Shown here in pieces: positions 1 to 9,669 of a DNA stretch of 64,000 nt; the first letter of the stretch is position 1; the number at the start of each line of letters is the position of its first letter. Below the pieces are notes generated by a model that worked only from the letters and a program-made list of their open reading frames with translations, searched no databases and was not told the DNA's origin. The DNA is taken from assembly GCF_000374625.1 (NCBI RefSeq), contig NZ_KB894772.1, forward strand, positions 1-64,000, in the 5' to 3' direction. The stretch is from Allobrachymonas chironomi DSM 19884. Its GTDB lineage: Bacteria; Pseudomonadota; Gammaproteobacteria; Burkholderiales; Burkholderiaceae_C. A program made the position numbers and the translations under genes.

Positions 1-233
1 TCGCGCTCCAGTTCCTTGATGCGTCGCGCATCCGAGGTCGTGGTACCCGCACGCAGGCCAGCGTCGATCTCGGCTCTCTTGACCCAATCGTGCAGGGTTT
101 GCGGCACACAGCCAATCTTCGGCGCAATCGATTCGATAGCTGCCCACAACGAAGGGTACTCGGCTCGATGCTCCTGCACCATGCGCACAGCGCGCTCGCG
201 CACTTCCGGGGAAAACTTGTTGGACTTGTTCAT
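1..233 (-). CDS. IS3-family transposase OrfA (partial, 5' end)
   Basis: OrfA is the helix-turn-helix DNA-binding subunit of IS3-family transposases; OrfB, fused by frameshifting, carries the DDE catalytic core and is not in the window. The visible N-terminus starts [19 protein letters not shown], followed by a helix-turn-helix segment reading [18 protein letters not shown], both standard for this family. The start ATG is the complement of 231-233 and lies about 50 bp inside the terminal repeat, as expected. The gene is cut by the window edge, so whether the element is intact cannot be judged. Confidence 0.8.
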   Translation of the reverse strand, partial: MNKSNKFSPEVRERAVRMVQEHRAEYPSLWAAIESIAPKIGCVPQTLHDWVKRAEIDAGLRAGTTTSDARRIKELER

Positions 234-283
234 GGCTCCATCTTCTCAAGAGTTGGGGCCTCCTCCAAACCCGGGGCGGTTCA
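1..283 (-). mobile_element. IS3-family insertion sequence, left-end part (truncated by window edge)
   Basis: The stretch holds the start of a minus-strand transposase orfA and, upstream of it, a terminal repeat. The repeat read on the minus strand begins TGAACCGCCCCGGGTTTGG at base 283, which is a typical IS3-family (IS401/IS407-like) end. The rest of the element lies outside the window to the left. It appears to have landed inside an older transposase remnant that continues at 284. Confidence 0.75.
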
Positions 284-430
284 CTTCCTTGAGGATTTTA
301 TTCTCCAAGCTCGTTTTGCCCAGCACGCGCTGCAGTTTGGCAATTTCGGCGCGGGCTGTCGCCAGCTCCGAGGCGGGCACTACAGCTACGCCGGCAGACA
401 CCGCCATCAGTGCGCCTTGCTGGACGCATA
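284..430 (-). pseudogene. IS3-type OrfA C-terminal remnant interrupted by the IS at 283
   Basis: Reading the minus strand gives a coiled-coil segment ([20 protein letters not shown] then LENKILKE) that resembles the leucine-zipper tail of IS3-family OrfA proteins. The reading frame enters the terminal repeat of the neighbouring IS directly after this and stops at about 254. No helix-turn-helix part is visible upstream. It is best explained as an older transposase fragment that served as target for the second IS. Confidence 0.55.
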
Positions 431-437
431 TGAAGAA

Positions 438-466
438 CGGCCTGCGAGGAGGATCCTCACAGGCCG
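438..466. terminator. inverted repeat downstream of the 181-aa gene, possible terminator
   Basis: The arms CGGCCTG (438-444) and CAGGCCG (460-466) pair, with a further GAGGA/TCCTC pairing inside. It lies 27 bases beyond the stop of the minus-strand gene at 493. There is no clear T-run on the minus strand, so a terminator role is uncertain. Confidence 0.35.
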
Positions 467-492
467 TTAAAGGGGAAGAAAACTCTCCTTGC

Positions 493-1038
493 TTACCAGG
501 AGAGGTAAGGATTCAACAGATCCCTGCTGATGCCTGGTTCATGCGGCAGGCATTCCTGTACTGCGTAGCGTGGTGCACTGCCATCGTCGCGGTAGCCGCC
601 AGGAATGTCGCCGGGATGCAGCATGCGGAAGTAGGCTGTCGCGGGTTTTTCAAATTCCTCGTAGGACTGGTCTGCCTCCAGCAGGCACCATTGGCGGTAG
701 CCATGGGCATGAATGAGGCGGCTGACCAGCGATTCCACGATGGTGCGCAACGTGGCCGGGCAGCGCCATCCACGCTGGCAGACCAGTTGCTGCGGAATGA
801 TGCTGACTTTCAAGAGCCCGTCTCCGCAGCATTCGAGGATGATGTGGGCATCCATGCGGTAGAAGGCATAGGCTTGCGGGCGCATGATGTCCTTGGTGTG
901 CAGTTCTGCTCGGCCTCGTTCTACCAGACGAGCAAGAAGGCGTGGCAATGTGAGTTCGAGGGCGGCGGTGTGTGGCTCGCCTGCTGTGGTGTCAGTTGGA
1001 ACTTTCAAGATATGTATTCGAGTTCGCGTTGAGGGCAT
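493..1038 (-). CDS. hypothetical protein, 181 aa
   Basis: I do not recognise this family. The protein is soluble-looking, without signal peptide or membrane segments, and has several Cys and Trp residues (for example [39 protein letters not shown]). The reading frame is open over its whole length with normal codon use for the region. The start ATG (complement of 1036-1038) has only a weak upstream GGGTGAAG. It sits alone between IS debris and a long AT-rich intergenic region, so it may be strain-specific. Confidence 0.5.
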   Translation of the reverse strand: MPSTRTRIHILKVPTDTTAGEPHTAALELTLPRLLARLVERGRAELHTKDIMRPQAYAFYRMDAHIILECCGDGLLKVSIIPQQLVCQRGWRCPATLRTIVESLVSRLIHAHGYRQWCLLEADQSYEEFEKPATAYFRMLHPGDIPGGYRDDGSAPRYAVQECLPHEPGISRDLLNPYLSW

Positions 1039-1442
1039 GCTTCACCCATGGAAGCATGTACTGATCTTTAGTGCCAATATACTGCATGCCTAGTCCTAAA
1101 GAAATCGTAGTATACATCTATGAGACTATAAATTTCGTGCGTTTCATCTGATTGTCACAATCATGCAACATAGCTTTTGCACTGTCATAGTTTCACTTCG
1201 CGTAAGTTATCTGAAGATAAAGCGAGATGTTGCACGTACGCTGCTGCTATGCACAAATTGCCGTCAGTAGCTGATCCGGAGCGTGTGGGATGAGGCATGT
1301 GGCTAATTGCAATTTTTTTGATCTACATCAATAAAATGCCGGGTATCAGGGAAAGTCCCAGTAGCACCGGTTCAAATGCCAAAATTGTCTTGAATTTGCT
1401 TCGACATTCGGCTAACGTCATGATTTATTTGAGGAAAGTGCA
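1039..1442. promoter_or_regulatory. 404-bp AT-rich intergenic region between divergent genes
   Basis: The region separates the minus-strand 181-aa gene from the plus-strand ABC exporter and is clearly richer in A+T than its flanks. Apart from the FNR-type box listed separately I see no gene, tRNA or long repeat in it. It probably carries the promoters of both flanking genes. Confidence 0.5.
1318..1331. promoter_or_regulatory. FNR/ANR-type binding site
   Basis: The sequence TTGATCTACATCAA is a perfect match to the FNR/ANR consensus TTGAT-N4-ATCAA. It lies 111 bases upstream of the ABC exporter start at 1443. FNR-class regulators act on such boxes under oxygen limitation. Which of the two divergent genes is controlled cannot be told from the sequence, though the plus-strand exporter is closer. 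Confidence 0.6.
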
Positions 1443-3260
1443 ATGAGAGGAATGAGCAGAAGTTCCCGGGAGGCAGAGGTTCCGGTACGGCCGGAGCAGC
1501 GCCGGGACTGGGTAACGCTAAAGCGTTTGCTGCCGTATTTGTGGCGCTATCGCTGGCGTGTGCTGTTTGCGCTGATGCTGATGGTGATGGCGAAGCTGGC
1601 CAATATTGGCGTGCCACTGCTGCTCAAGGAACTGGTGGATGCCATGCAGATCAAGCCAGGCAATCCGGCAGCCGTGCTGGTGGTGCCGATGGGTCTGATC
1701 GTGGCCTACGGCTTGTTGCGTTTCTGTACATCCCTGTTCACCGAGCTGCGGGAACTGGTGTTTGCCAAGGCCACCGAGGGCGCTGCGCGCAGTATTGCAT
1801 TGGAGACTTTCGCGCATTTGCACAGCCTGAGCTTGCGCTTTCACCTGGAGCGGCAGACCGGCGGCATGACACGTGACATAGAGCGTGGTACACGTGCCGT
1901 GCACGCACTGATTTCGTTTTCGCTGTACAGCATCCTGCCAACGCTGATCGAGGTCAGCATCGTGCTGGGGATTCTGGCGTACAGGTTTGACATGGGTTTT
2001 GTCTGGATCACGCTGGTGGCATTGCTGGCGTATATCACGTTCAGCGTGAGCGTGACCGAGTGGCGTACACGCTTTCGCCGGGAAATGAACCGGCTGGATT
2101 CGGCGGCACACACCCAGGCGATCGATGCCCTGCTGAATTACGAGACGGTCAAGTACTTCAATAACGAGGCGCATGAAACACGTCGCTACGAACAGCAGCT
2201 GGAAGCCTACCGTCAGGCGGCACTGAAGAGCCAGCGATCACTCAGTCTGCTGAATGCCGGTCAGCAGCTGATTATTGCGTCTGCGCTGGTGGTGATGATG
2301 TGGCGCGCAACCCAGGGAGTGGTGGATGGACGCCTGACGCTGGGCGATCTGGTAATGGTGAATGCCTTCATGATTCAGCTCTACATTCCGCTGAATTTCC
2401 TGGGCGTGCTGTACCGCGAGATCAAGCAGAGCCTGACGGATCTGGACAAGATGTTCACGCTGATTGATACGCCGCGCGAGGTGCAGGACAGGCCGGGGGC
2501 CGCGGATCTGCAGCTGGGTGCGCGGCTGCCCGAGATCCGTTTCGAGCAGGTGGATTTCCACTATGATGCTGCCCGGCCGATTTTGCGGGAGCTGGATTTC
2601 GTGATTCCGGCTGGCAGAACGGTAGCCGTGGTGGGGGCATCGGGTGCCGGAAAATCGACATTGGCACGGCTGCTGTACCGTTTCTACGATGTGCAGGGAG
2701 GGCGTATTACGGTGGATGGTCACGATGTGCGCGATCTGACGCAGGACAGTGTACGGCGCGCGATCGGCATCGTGCCGCAGGATACCGTGCTGTTCAATGA
2801 CACGGTGGCCTACAACATCGGCTATGGTCGACCGGATGCGACGCAGGATGATATCGTGGCGGCGGCCAAGGCCGCGAAAATCCATGATTTCATCGTTTCC
2901 ACACCGCAGGGTTACCAGACCATGGTGGGGGAGCGTGGCCTGAAGCTGTCGGGTGGCGAGAAGCAGCGGGTGGCGATTGCCCGGGCGCTGCTGAAGAATC
3001 CGCCGATCATGGTGCTGGATGAAGCGACTTCGGCGCTGGACTCGGCTACCGAGCGCGCGATTCAGGCCGAGCTGCGTCAGGTGGCGGACAACAAGACGAC
3101 GCTGGTGATTGCACATCGGCTGTCTACCGTGGTGGATGCCCACGAGATTTTGGTGATGGAACAGGGCCGCATCGTGGAGCGTGGCGACCATGCCAGCCTG
3201 TTGTTACAACGAGGGCGCTACGCGGAAATGTGGAATTTGCAACAGTCGCAGGCGGAATGA
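1443..3260 (+). CDS. Atm1/HMT1-type ABC exporter (fused permease-ATPase), 605 aa
   Basis: This is a half-size ABC exporter of the ABCB7/Atm1 group, which moves glutathione-linked sulfur or metal compounds across the inner membrane as a homodimer. The N-terminal ~330 residues hold the membrane domain, starting with a hydrophobic segment after RPEQRRDWVTLKRLLPYL. The ATPase domain has Walker A GASGAGKST (K404), signature [16 protein letters not shown], Walker B IMVLDEATSALD and the H-loop IAHRLST. The start at 1443 is preceded by GAGGA at a good distance. The substrate (metal, glutathione conjugate) is inferred from family resemblance only. An FNR-type box lies upstream. Confidence 0.85.
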   Translation: MRGMSRSSREAEVPVRPEQRRDWVTLKRLLPYLWRYRWRVLFALMLMVMAKLANIGVPLLLKELVDAMQIKPGNPAAVLVVPMGLIVAYGLLRFCTSLFTELRELVFAKATEGAARSIALETFAHLHSLSLRFHLERQTGGMTRDIERGTRAVHALISFSLYSILPTLIEVSIVLGILAYRFDMGFVWITLVALLAYITFSVSVTEWRTRFRREMNRLDSAAHTQAIDALLNYETVKYFNNEAHETRRYEQQLEAYRQAALKSQRSLSLLNAGQQLIIASALVVMMWRATQGVVDGRLTLGDLVMVNAFMIQLYIPLNFLGVLYREIKQSLTDLDKMFTLIDTPREVQDRPGAADLQLGARLPEIRFEQVDFHYDAARPILRELDFVIPAGRTVAVVGASGAGKSTLARLLYRFYDVQGGRITVDGHDVRDLTQDSVRRAIGIVPQDTVLFNDTVAYNIGYGRPDATQDDIVAAAKAAKIHDFIVSTPQGYQTMVGERGLKLSGGEKQRVAIARALLKNPPIMVLDEATSALDSATERAIQAELRQVADNKTTLVIAHRLSTVVDAHEILVMEQGRIVERGDHASLLLQRGRYAEMWNLQQSQAE

Positions 3261-3361
3261 AAGTGCTTCTATATTCGATTGCAGGAAAACATCCCCCGGA
3301 TTTTGCGTAGAATGAAATTGCGTCCGACCGTGCGGACTGAACGACTCAAGGAGATACATCA

Positions 3362-4321
3362 ATGCGTAAAAGTCTGATTGCTGCTGCCTGTGCAGCTGCT
3401 GCACTGACCCTGGTGGCGTGCGGCCAGAAGGATGCCCCGTCCAATGCTGCCTCCGGTGCTGCCAGCGGCGCTGCTGCTTCTGCCCGCGCTGTCGATACCC
3501 TGAACAAGATCAAGACCTCCGGGGTGGTGAACCTGGGGGTGCGTGAATCTTCCGGTCTGGGCTACACCCTGGGCAACGGCAAGTATGTCGGCTTCCATAC
3601 CGAAATGGCCGAGCGCATCGTGGATGACCTGAAGAAGGACCTGGGCGCTCCGGATCTGAAGATCAACTACCAGCCGATCACTTCGCAGAACCGCATTCCG
3701 CTGCTGCAGAACGGCACCATCGATTTCGAGTGCGGCTCCACCACCAACAACCTGGCGCGCCAGAAGGATGTGGACTTCGCCGTGACGACTTATGTGGAGG
3801 AAGTGCGCGTGGCGGTGAACGCCAAGTCGGGCCTGAAGTCGATTGCCGACCTGAAGGGCAAGACCATCGTGACCACCACCGGAACCACTTCGGTGCAAAC
3901 GCTGCGCAAGCACAGCCGTGCCGATGGCCTGGACTTCAAGGAAGTGATGGGCAAGGACCACGCCGACAGTTTCCTGATCCTGGAATCCGGTCGCGCTGAT
4001 GCCTTCGTGATGGATGGCTCCATCCTGGCCGCCAATATCGCCAAGTCGAAGAATCCGAAGGACTTCGTGTTCCTCGATGAAGTGCTGAACGTCGAGCCGA
4101 TCGCCTGCATGCTGCCCAAGGGCGACAGCAAGTTCAAGGAAGCCGTGGACAACAGCATCAAGCGCCAGATTGCCGATGGCTCCCTGGCCAAGCTGTACGA
4201 CAAGTGGTTCATGCAGCCGATTCCGCCGGCCAACGTGACGCTGAACCTGCCGCTGCCCGAAAGCACCAAGCAGGCTTGGGCCACCCCCAATGACAAGCCG
4301 ATGGAAGACTACGCCAAGTAA
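3362..4321 (+). CDS. gltI: glutamate/aspartate ABC transporter substrate-binding lipoprotein
   Basis: This is the periplasmic amino-acid receptor of a GltIJKL-type importer. A lipoprotein signal peptide ends in LVAC with Cys20 as the lipidated residue, followed by an Ala/Ser-rich linker and then a SBP_bac_3 domain (GVVNLGVRESSGLGYTLGNG; QNRIPLLQNGTIDFECGSTT). The start has a strong AAGGAGA ribosome site. The two permeases and the ATPase follow on the same strand, which supports the assignment. E. coli GltI is a soluble periplasmic protein, whereas this one looks membrane-anchored. Ligand choice (Glu/Asp) is by homology. Confidence 0.9.
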   Translation: MRKSLIAAACAAAALTLVACGQKDAPSNAASGAASGAAASARAVDTLNKIKTSGVVNLGVRESSGLGYTLGNGKYVGFHTEMAERIVDDLKKDLGAPDLKINYQPITSQNRIPLLQNGTIDFECGSTTNNLARQKDVDFAVTTYVEEVRVAVNAKSGLKSIADLKGKTIVTTTGTTSVQTLRKHSRADGLDFKEVMGKDHADSFLILESGRADAFVMDGSILAANIAKSKNPKDFVFLDEVLNVEPIACMLPKGDSKFKEAVDNSIKRQIADGSLAKLYDKWFMQPIPPANVTLNLPLPESTKQAWATPNDKPMEDYAK

Positions 4322-4511
4322 TGCCGATGCCATCCGTGCCAGTGGGCATGGATGGCCGGCTATCCTGGTCTGGGGCGACCATGGTATGCGGGTCAGACGA
4401 TCTCGTGTAGCATGACGCCCCAGTCTGTTTGAAGCCGGCAGACAGGCCAGAGGGAGGTCTGGTACTGTCAGGCGCCGTGGCGGTACGAAAACAGCAACAA
4501 GGAGAGGGCGC

Positions 4512-5270
4512 ATGAATAGTCTGGATTGGTCGGTGTTCTGCAAGGACATCGTGACCGGCGACGGCATCGTCGGATGTCTGGGGAGCGGGCGGGATGTCAG
4601 CTATCTGGACTGGATGATTTCTGCCTGGGGATGGACGGTATCGGTGGCGCTGGTGGCGCTGGTGATTGCCCTGGTGGTGGGCTCCATCATTGGCGTGATG
4701 CGTACCCTGCCGAACAGCCCCTGGCTGGTTCGCATTGGCAATGCCTGGGTGGAGCTGTTCCGCAACATCCCGCTGCTGGTGCAGATTTTCCTGTGGTACC
4801 ACGTGGTGCCGGCGCTGATTCCGGTGGCCAAGGACGTGCCGCCGTTTGTGCTGGTCGTGCTGGCGCTGGGCCTGTTTACGTCGGCGCGTATTGCCGAGCA
4901 GGTGCGTTCCGGCATTCAGGCACTGCCCAAGGGGCAGCGGTATGCCGGCATGGCGCTGGGCTTTACCACGCCGCAGTACTACCGCTATGTGCTGCTGCCG
5001 ATGGCCTACCGCATGATCATTCCGCCGCTGACCAGCGAGTCGATGAACATCTTCAAGAACTCCTCGGTGGCATTTGCCGTCTCGATTCCGGAGCTGACCC
5101 AGTTTGCCATGCAGGCCGGTGAAGAGACCGCGCACCTGATCGAGGTCTATCTGGCGGTGACGGCGTTGTACATTTTCTCGGCGCTGGTGATCAACCGCAT
5201 CATGGCCTACATCGAGAAGAAGGCGCAACTGCCCGGCTTTGTTGCCAGCGGCACGGCGGGAGGGCACTGA
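4512..5270 (+). CDS. gltJ: glutamate/aspartate ABC transporter permease GltJ
   Basis: This is one of two HisM-type membrane subunits of the amino-acid importer. The protein is 252 aa, multi-pass, with the EAA loop region reading GIQALPKGQRYAGMALGFTT, the contact site for the ATPase. It starts 190 bp after gltI and ends 2 bp before gltK, so gltJ and gltK are probably translated together. Length and motif placement fit the family. Confidence 0.9.
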   Translation: MNSLDWSVFCKDIVTGDGIVGCLGSGRDVSYLDWMISAWGWTVSVALVALVIALVVGSIIGVMRTLPNSPWLVRIGNAWVELFRNIPLLVQIFLWYHVVPALIPVAKDVPPFVLVVLALGLFTSARIAEQVRSGIQALPKGQRYAGMALGFTTPQYYRYVLLPMAYRMIIPPLTSESMNIFKNSSVAFAVSIPELTQFAMQAGEETAHLIEVYLAVTALYIFSALVINRIMAYIEKKAQLPGFVASGTAGGH

Positions 5271-5272
5271 CC

Positions 5273-5938
5273 ATGAACCTGAGCTTTTCCTTCCTGGACG
5301 CCGAGTTCTTCGGCAACTACATCCTCAAGGGCCTGCAGTTCAGCATCGTGCTGACGATTGTGGCCACGATTGGCGGCATCCTGTTTGGCACGGTGCTGGC
5401 GCTGATGCGCCTGTCCGGCAAGAAGTGGCTGGAGGTGCCGGCGGCGATTTATGTCAACGGCATGCGCTCCATTCCGCTGGTGATGGTGATCCTGTGGTTC
5501 TTTCTGCTGGTGCCGATGATCATCGGGCGTTCGATTGGCGCGGAGTATTCGGCCATCATCACCTTCGTGGCGTTTGAGGCCGCCTATTTCAGCGAGATCG
5601 TGCGTGCCGGTATCCAGTCGATTCCGCGCGGGCAGGTGTTTGCCGGTCAGGCGCTGGGCATGAGCTATGGCCAGAACATGCGCCTGGTGGTGCTGCCGCA
5701 GGCCTTTCGCAACATGCTGCCGGTGTTCCTGACGCAGACCATCATCCTGTTCCAGGATACCTCGCTGGTGTATGCGATTGGCGCCTATGACCTGTTGAAG
5801 GGTTTCGAGACCGCGGGCAAGAACTATGGCCGCACCACCGAAACCTATCTGATGGCCGCGCTGGCCTATTTCGTGCTGTGCTACAGCCTGTCGTGGATTG
5901 CCAAGCGCGTCCACAAGAAGATTGCCATCATCCGTTGA
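5273..5938 (+). CDS. gltK: glutamate/aspartate ABC transporter permease GltK
   Basis: This is the second HisM-type permease subunit (221 aa). The EAA loop reads [20 protein letters not shown] and the segment ending in [11 protein letters not shown] is typical of polar amino-acid permeases. It follows gltJ with a 2-bp gap and precedes gltL by 16 bp. With GltJ it would form the heterodimeric channel. Confidence 0.9.
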   Translation: MNLSFSFLDAEFFGNYILKGLQFSIVLTIVATIGGILFGTVLALMRLSGKKWLEVPAAIYVNGMRSIPLVMVILWFFLLVPMIIGRSIGAEYSAIITFVAFEAAYFSEIVRAGIQSIPRGQVFAGQALGMSYGQNMRLVVLPQAFRNMLPVFLTQTIILFQDTSLVYAIGAYDLLKGFETAGKNYGRTTETYLMAALAYFVLCYSLSWIAKRVHKKIAIIR

Positions 5939-5954
5939 CATGGAGATCCCCCAA

Positions 5955-6704
5955 ATGTCTGAACACATGATTCAAATCAAGAATGTCTCCAAGTGGTACG
6001 GCCCGGTGCAAGTACTGCAGGATTGCTCCGTCAATATCAACAAGGGCGACGTGGTCGTGGTCTGCGGTCCGTCCGGCTCCGGCAAGTCCACGCTGATCAA
6101 GACTGTGAACGGCCTGGAGCCGATCCAGAAGGGCGAGATCATCGTGAACGGCACCTCGCTGACCGATCCCAAGACCAATCTGCCCAAGTTGCGCAGCCAG
6201 GTGGGCATGGTGTTCCAGCACTTCGAGCTGTTCCCGCACCTGTCGGTGACCGACAACCTGACGATCGCCCAGATCAAGGTGCTGGGCCGCAAGGCTGACG
6301 AAGCCAAGACGCGTGGCCTGAAGATGCTGGATCGCGTGGGCCTGATGGCGCACAAGGACAAGTTCCCCGGCCAGCTGTCCGGCGGCCAGCAGCAGCGCGT
6401 GGCGATTGCGCGGGCGCTGAGCATGGATCCGGTGGTGATGCTGTTTGACGAGCCAACCTCGGCGCTCGACCCGGAAATGGTGGGCGAGGTGCTGGACGTG
6501 ATGGTCAAGCTGGCCAAGGAAGGCATGACCATGATGGTGGTGACGCACGAAATGGGCTTTGCCCGCAAGGTGGCCAACCGCGTGATCTTCATTGACGTGG
6601 GCGGCAAGATCCTGGAGGATTGTTCCAAGGAGGAATTCTTTGGCAATCCCGAGGCGCGCCAGCCACGCACCAAGGACTTCCTCAACAAGATCCTGCAACA
6701 CTGA
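5955..6704 (+). CDS. gltL: glutamate/aspartate ABC transporter ATP-binding protein GltL
   Basis: This is the ATPase of the importer. Walker A is GPSGSGKST, the signature is [15 protein letters not shown] and Walker B is [13 protein letters not shown]; the H-loop is [10 protein letters not shown] chose the ATG at 5955 (249 aa) because GGAGA stands 8 bases upstream and the family starts near [12 protein letters not shown]. A longer frame to 5898 would overlap gltK. Confidence 0.92.
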   Translation: MSEHMIQIKNVSKWYGPVQVLQDCSVNINKGDVVVVCGPSGSGKSTLIKTVNGLEPIQKGEIIVNGTSLTDPKTNLPKLRSQVGMVFQHFELFPHLSVTDNLTIAQIKVLGRKADEAKTRGLKMLDRVGLMAHKDKFPGQLSGGQQQRVAIARALSMDPVVMLFDEPTSALDPEMVGEVLDVMVKLAKEGMTMMVVTHEMGFARKVANRVIFIDVGGKILEDCSKEEFFGNPEARQPRTKDFLNKILQH

Positions 6705-6716
6705 CAACCAGACAGA

Positions 6717-6739
6717 CAAGGGGCCGGCAAGGCCCCTTG
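6717..6739 (+). terminator. hairpin between gltL and pyrC
   Basis: The arms CAAGGGGCC (6717-6725) and GGCCCCTTG (6731-6739) pair perfectly around a 5-base loop. It lies just after the gltL stop and before pyrC. The following bases are not a T-run, so it may be a weak or Rho-assisted terminator. Confidence 0.5.
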
Positions 6740-6750
6740 TCACAACCGCC

Positions 6751-7788
6751 ATGACGACTAGACTGACCATTACCCGCCCCGACGACTGGCACCTGCATGT
6801 GCGTGACGAAGACGCCATGCGCACCGTGGTGCCGCATACCGCTGCCCAGTTTGGCCGCGCCATCATCATGCCCAACCTGCGTCCGCCGGTGACCACCACG
6901 GAGCAGGCGCTGGCGTACCGGAGCCGCATCCTGCAGGCGGTGCCGCAGGGCGTGGAGTTCAAGCCGCTGATGACGCTGTACCTGACTGACAACACGCCGG
7001 CCGAGGAGATCGCGCGTGCGCGTGAAGCGGGCGTGGTGGCCTGCAAGCTGTATCCCGCTGGTGCCACGACCAACAGCGATGCCGGCGTGACCGATGTACG
7101 CAAGACCTACGCCACGCTGGAAGCCATGCAGCGCCATGGCATGCTGCTGCTGGTGCACGGTGAGGTGACCGATAGCGAGATCGACCTGTTTGACCGTGAG
7201 GCCGTCTTCATCGACCGCGTGATGCATCCGCTGCGCCAGGATTTCCCGGAGCTGAAGGTGGTGTTCGAACATATCACCACGCGCGATGCGGCGCAGTACG
7301 TGCAGGAGGCGGGCGCGTACACGGCGGCCACCATCACGGCACACCATTTGCTGTACAACCGCAATGCGATCTTTACCGGCGGGATTCGTCCGCACTACTA
7401 CTGCCTGCCGGTGCTCAAGCGCGAGTTGCATCGCGTGGCGCTGGTGGAGGCTGCTACCAGCGGCTCCGGCAAGTTCTTCCTGGGCACCGACAGCGCGCCG
7501 CATGCCTCGCACCTGAAGGAGCACGCCAGCGGCTGTGCCGGCTGCTATACCGCCCATGCGGCGATGGAGCTCTATGCCGAGGCCTTCGAGCAGGCCGGTG
7601 CGCTGGACCAGCTGGAAGGCTTTGCCAGCCTGCATGGCCCGGCCTTTTATGGCCTGCCGGTCAACAGCACGACGCTGACGCTGGAAAAGCAGGCGTGGGA
7701 CGTGCCTGCCCACTACAGCTATGGTGCCGGAGCCACGCTGACACCGTTGCGTGCTGGCGAGACACTGGGCTGGCGCGTGGCGGCCTGA
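6751..7788 (+). CDS. pyrC: dihydroorotase
   Basis: PyrC closes carbamoyl-aspartate to dihydroorotate in pyrimidine synthesis. The start at 6751 gives 345 aa, the usual length of the E. coli-type enzyme, and begins [19 protein letters not shown] with the metal-binding His14 and His16. Other family motifs visible are the carboxylated-lysine region [11 protein letters not shown], the His-rich [18 protein letters not shown] and [11 protein letters not shown], and the catalytic-Asp segment LGTDSAPHA. The longer frame upstream is in the gltL coding region and is not used. Confidence 0.95.
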   Translation: MTTRLTITRPDDWHLHVRDEDAMRTVVPHTAAQFGRAIIMPNLRPPVTTTEQALAYRSRILQAVPQGVEFKPLMTLYLTDNTPAEEIARAREAGVVACKLYPAGATTNSDAGVTDVRKTYATLEAMQRHGMLLLVHGEVTDSEIDLFDREAVFIDRVMHPLRQDFPELKVVFEHITTRDAAQYVQEAGAYTAATITAHHLLYNRNAIFTGGIRPHYYCLPVLKRELHRVALVEAATSGSGKFFLGTDSAPHASHLKEHASGCAGCYTAHAAMELYAEAFEQAGALDQLEGFASLHGPAFYGLPVNSTTLTLEKQAWDVPAHYSYGAGATLTPLRAGETLGWRVAA

Positions 7789-7793
7789 GTGCC

Positions 7794-8567
7794 GTGACAC
7801 CTGACTGGACTGCGCCCTGGCTGGCCGGTTGCCACCAGCCACTGGCGCAGGATCTGCATGCGGCCTGGCGGCAGCAGGGCGATTTGCCATCGGCCCTGAA
7901 TGGATTTCCCCGGCAGGCCGGTGTGCGCTTTGTGCCGCAGGCGGCCTTGCCCGAGGGCGTGGCCTATGAGCAGTTCATCTTCGATACGCTGCAGGTGCCG
8001 ACGCGCGAGAATCTGCATGATTTCTTCAATGGCCTGATGTGGCTGCAGTTTCGGCGTGCCAAGCGGCGGCTGAACCTGCTGCAGGCGGGCGAATTGGCGC
8101 GTCTGGGAGGCGTGGGCACGCGCGGACCGCTGCGTGATGCGCTGACCCTGTTTGATGAAAACGTGGCACTGTTCCGCGGACCGGATAGCTTGTGGCAGGC
8201 ACTGGCGCACAAGCGCTGGCAGGAGTTGTTTGGGCGGCAGCGAACCCTGTGGGCGCAATGCGACATCCTGTTGTTTGGCCATGCGTTGCTGGAGCAGCTG
8301 GTGCAGCCTTTCAAGAGCATCACGGCGCACGTCTACCGGGTGCCAGAGGCGCTGCCGGCGATGGGCGCACCGGGCTGGCAAGCGGCCTGGGATGACTGGC
8401 TGGCGCAGGATCTGGGCGAGACCACGCTGGTGCCCAAGCCTTATGTGCACCTGCCGGTGCTGGGCGTACCGGGCTGGTGGCCGGAAAATGCCGATCCGCA
8501 TTTCTATGATGACACTTCGGTATTCCGGCCGCTGCGGCGCCCGCCACCTGAAAAAATCACAATTTGA
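7794..8567 (+). CDS. DUF3025 family protein
   Basis: This is a conserved proteobacterial protein of unknown function commonly found beside pyrC. The start is a GTG at 7794, 5 bases after the pyrC stop, giving 257 aa beginning VTPDWTAPWLAG. Conserved-looking blocks include YEQFIFDTLQVPTRENLHDF, which continues into FNGLMWLQFRRAKRRLN, and the C-terminal VLGVPGWWPENADPHFYDD. No signal peptide or membrane span is seen. Close spacing suggests co-expression with pyrC. Confidence 0.75.
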   Translation: MTPDWTAPWLAGCHQPLAQDLHAAWRQQGDLPSALNGFPRQAGVRFVPQAALPEGVAYEQFIFDTLQVPTRENLHDFFNGLMWLQFRRAKRRLNLLQAGELARLGGVGTRGPLRDALTLFDENVALFRGPDSLWQALAHKRWQELFGRQRTLWAQCDILLFGHALLEQLVQPFKSITAHVYRVPEALPAMGAPGWQAAWDDWLAQDLGETTLVPKPYVHLPVLGVPGWWPENADPHFYDDTSVFRPLRRPPPEKITI

Positions 8568-8692
8568 TGGTATTTTCTGGCTGGCAGAGATGGGAATTGG
8601 CATGATGATCCCCATCTGCATAACGCGCGTTCGTGTGGGCGCGCCACAGCAACCCGTGCAGCGCGCTGCACCCGTGAAGAGAAAGCAAGACC

Positions 8693-9565
8693 ATGAAACG
8701 AATTTTCCTGTTCCTGATGACCAACCTGGCCGTGGTGGCGGTGCTGGGGCTGGTGACCAGCCTGCTGGGCGTGAACCACTACCTGACGGCCCAGGGCATC
8801 AACTACACCAGCCTGCTGGTGTATGCCTTCGTGATCGGCTTTACCGGTGCCATCATCTCCTTGCTGATGAGCAAGCAGATGGCCAAGAGCAGCATGGGTC
8901 TGCACATGATCGACCAGCCGCGCAATGCCGATGAGGCCTGGATCGTGGATACCGTGCGTCGTCTGGCCACGGAAGCCAAAATCGGCATGCCGGAAGTCGG
9001 CATCTATGACGGTGAGCCCAACGCTTTTGCAACTGGTGCCTTCAAGAACTCGGCACTGGTGGCGGTGTCCACCGGCCTGCTGCAAAGCATGACCAGGGAA
9101 GAGGTGGAAGGCGTGTTGGGCCATGAGGTGGCGCACGTGGCCAATGGCGACATGGTGACCATGGCGCTGATGCAGGGCGTGATGAACACCTTCGTGGTGT
9201 TCCTGAGCCGCGTGATTGGCTATGCGGTAGACGGTTTCCTGCGCCGGGGCAGCGACAACGACTCCGGCCCGGGCATCGGTTACTGGATCACCACCATGGT
9301 GCTGGATGTGCTGCTGGGCTTCCTGGCGTCCATCATCGTCGCCTGGTACAGCCGTCAGCGCGAATTCCGTGCCGATGCCGATTCGGCGCGCCTGATGGGC
9401 AGCCGCCGTCCGATGGTCAATGCGCTCAAGCGTCTGCAAAGCCTGCAGCCGGGTGCGCTGCCGCAAGGCATGCAGGCCTTTGGCATCACCGGTGCGCTGG
9501 GCAAGCTGTTCTCCACCCACCCGCCGCTGGAAGAGCGCGTGGCGCGCCTGATGCAGCAGGGCTGA
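8693..9565 (+). CDS. htpX: membrane zinc metalloprotease HtpX
   Basis: HtpX is an inner-membrane M48 protease that degrades misfolded membrane proteins under envelope or heat stress. The protein has 290 aa with two hydrophobic N-terminal segments, the zinc motif HEVAH (His144, Glu145, His148), two further hydrophobic segments and the downstream metal ligand region [18 protein letters not shown]. Length and motif order are standard. It ends before a strong terminator at 9612-9643. Confidence 0.95.
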   Translation: MKRIFLFLMTNLAVVAVLGLVTSLLGVNHYLTAQGINYTSLLVYAFVIGFTGAIISLLMSKQMAKSSMGLHMIDQPRNADEAWIVDTVRRLATEAKIGMPEVGIYDGEPNAFATGAFKNSALVAVSTGLLQSMTREEVEGVLGHEVAHVANGDMVTMALMQGVMNTFVVFLSRVIGYAVDGFLRRGSDNDSGPGIGYWITTMVLDVLLGFLASIIVAWYSRQREFRADADSARLMGSRRPMVNALKRLQSLQPGALPQGMQAFGITGALGKLFSTHPPLEERVARLMQQG

Positions 9566-9611
9566 TCCACGGCTGGTCTGCTGGTGCAGAGGCCGTCACC
9601 GAGACCATGAC

Positions 9612-9643
9612 AAAGCGCCCCGCAGTGTCCTGCGGGGCGCTTT
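9612..9643. terminator. bidirectional rho-independent terminator between htpX and cysK
   Basis: A 14-bp perfect stem, AAAGCGCCCCGCAG (9612-9625) with CTGCGGGGCGCTTT (9630-9643), surrounds a 4-base loop. The A-run on one side and T-run on the other let it work for the convergent genes htpX (+) and cysK (-). Confidence 0.9.
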
Positions 9644-9669
9644 CCTGTTCGGCTCAGTGGCGGTGAGGA

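Noticed and set aside
16-1032. 338-aa plus-strand frame at the left edge
   Set aside because: It runs antisense through two transposase pieces and the 181-aa gene, with no family resemblance.
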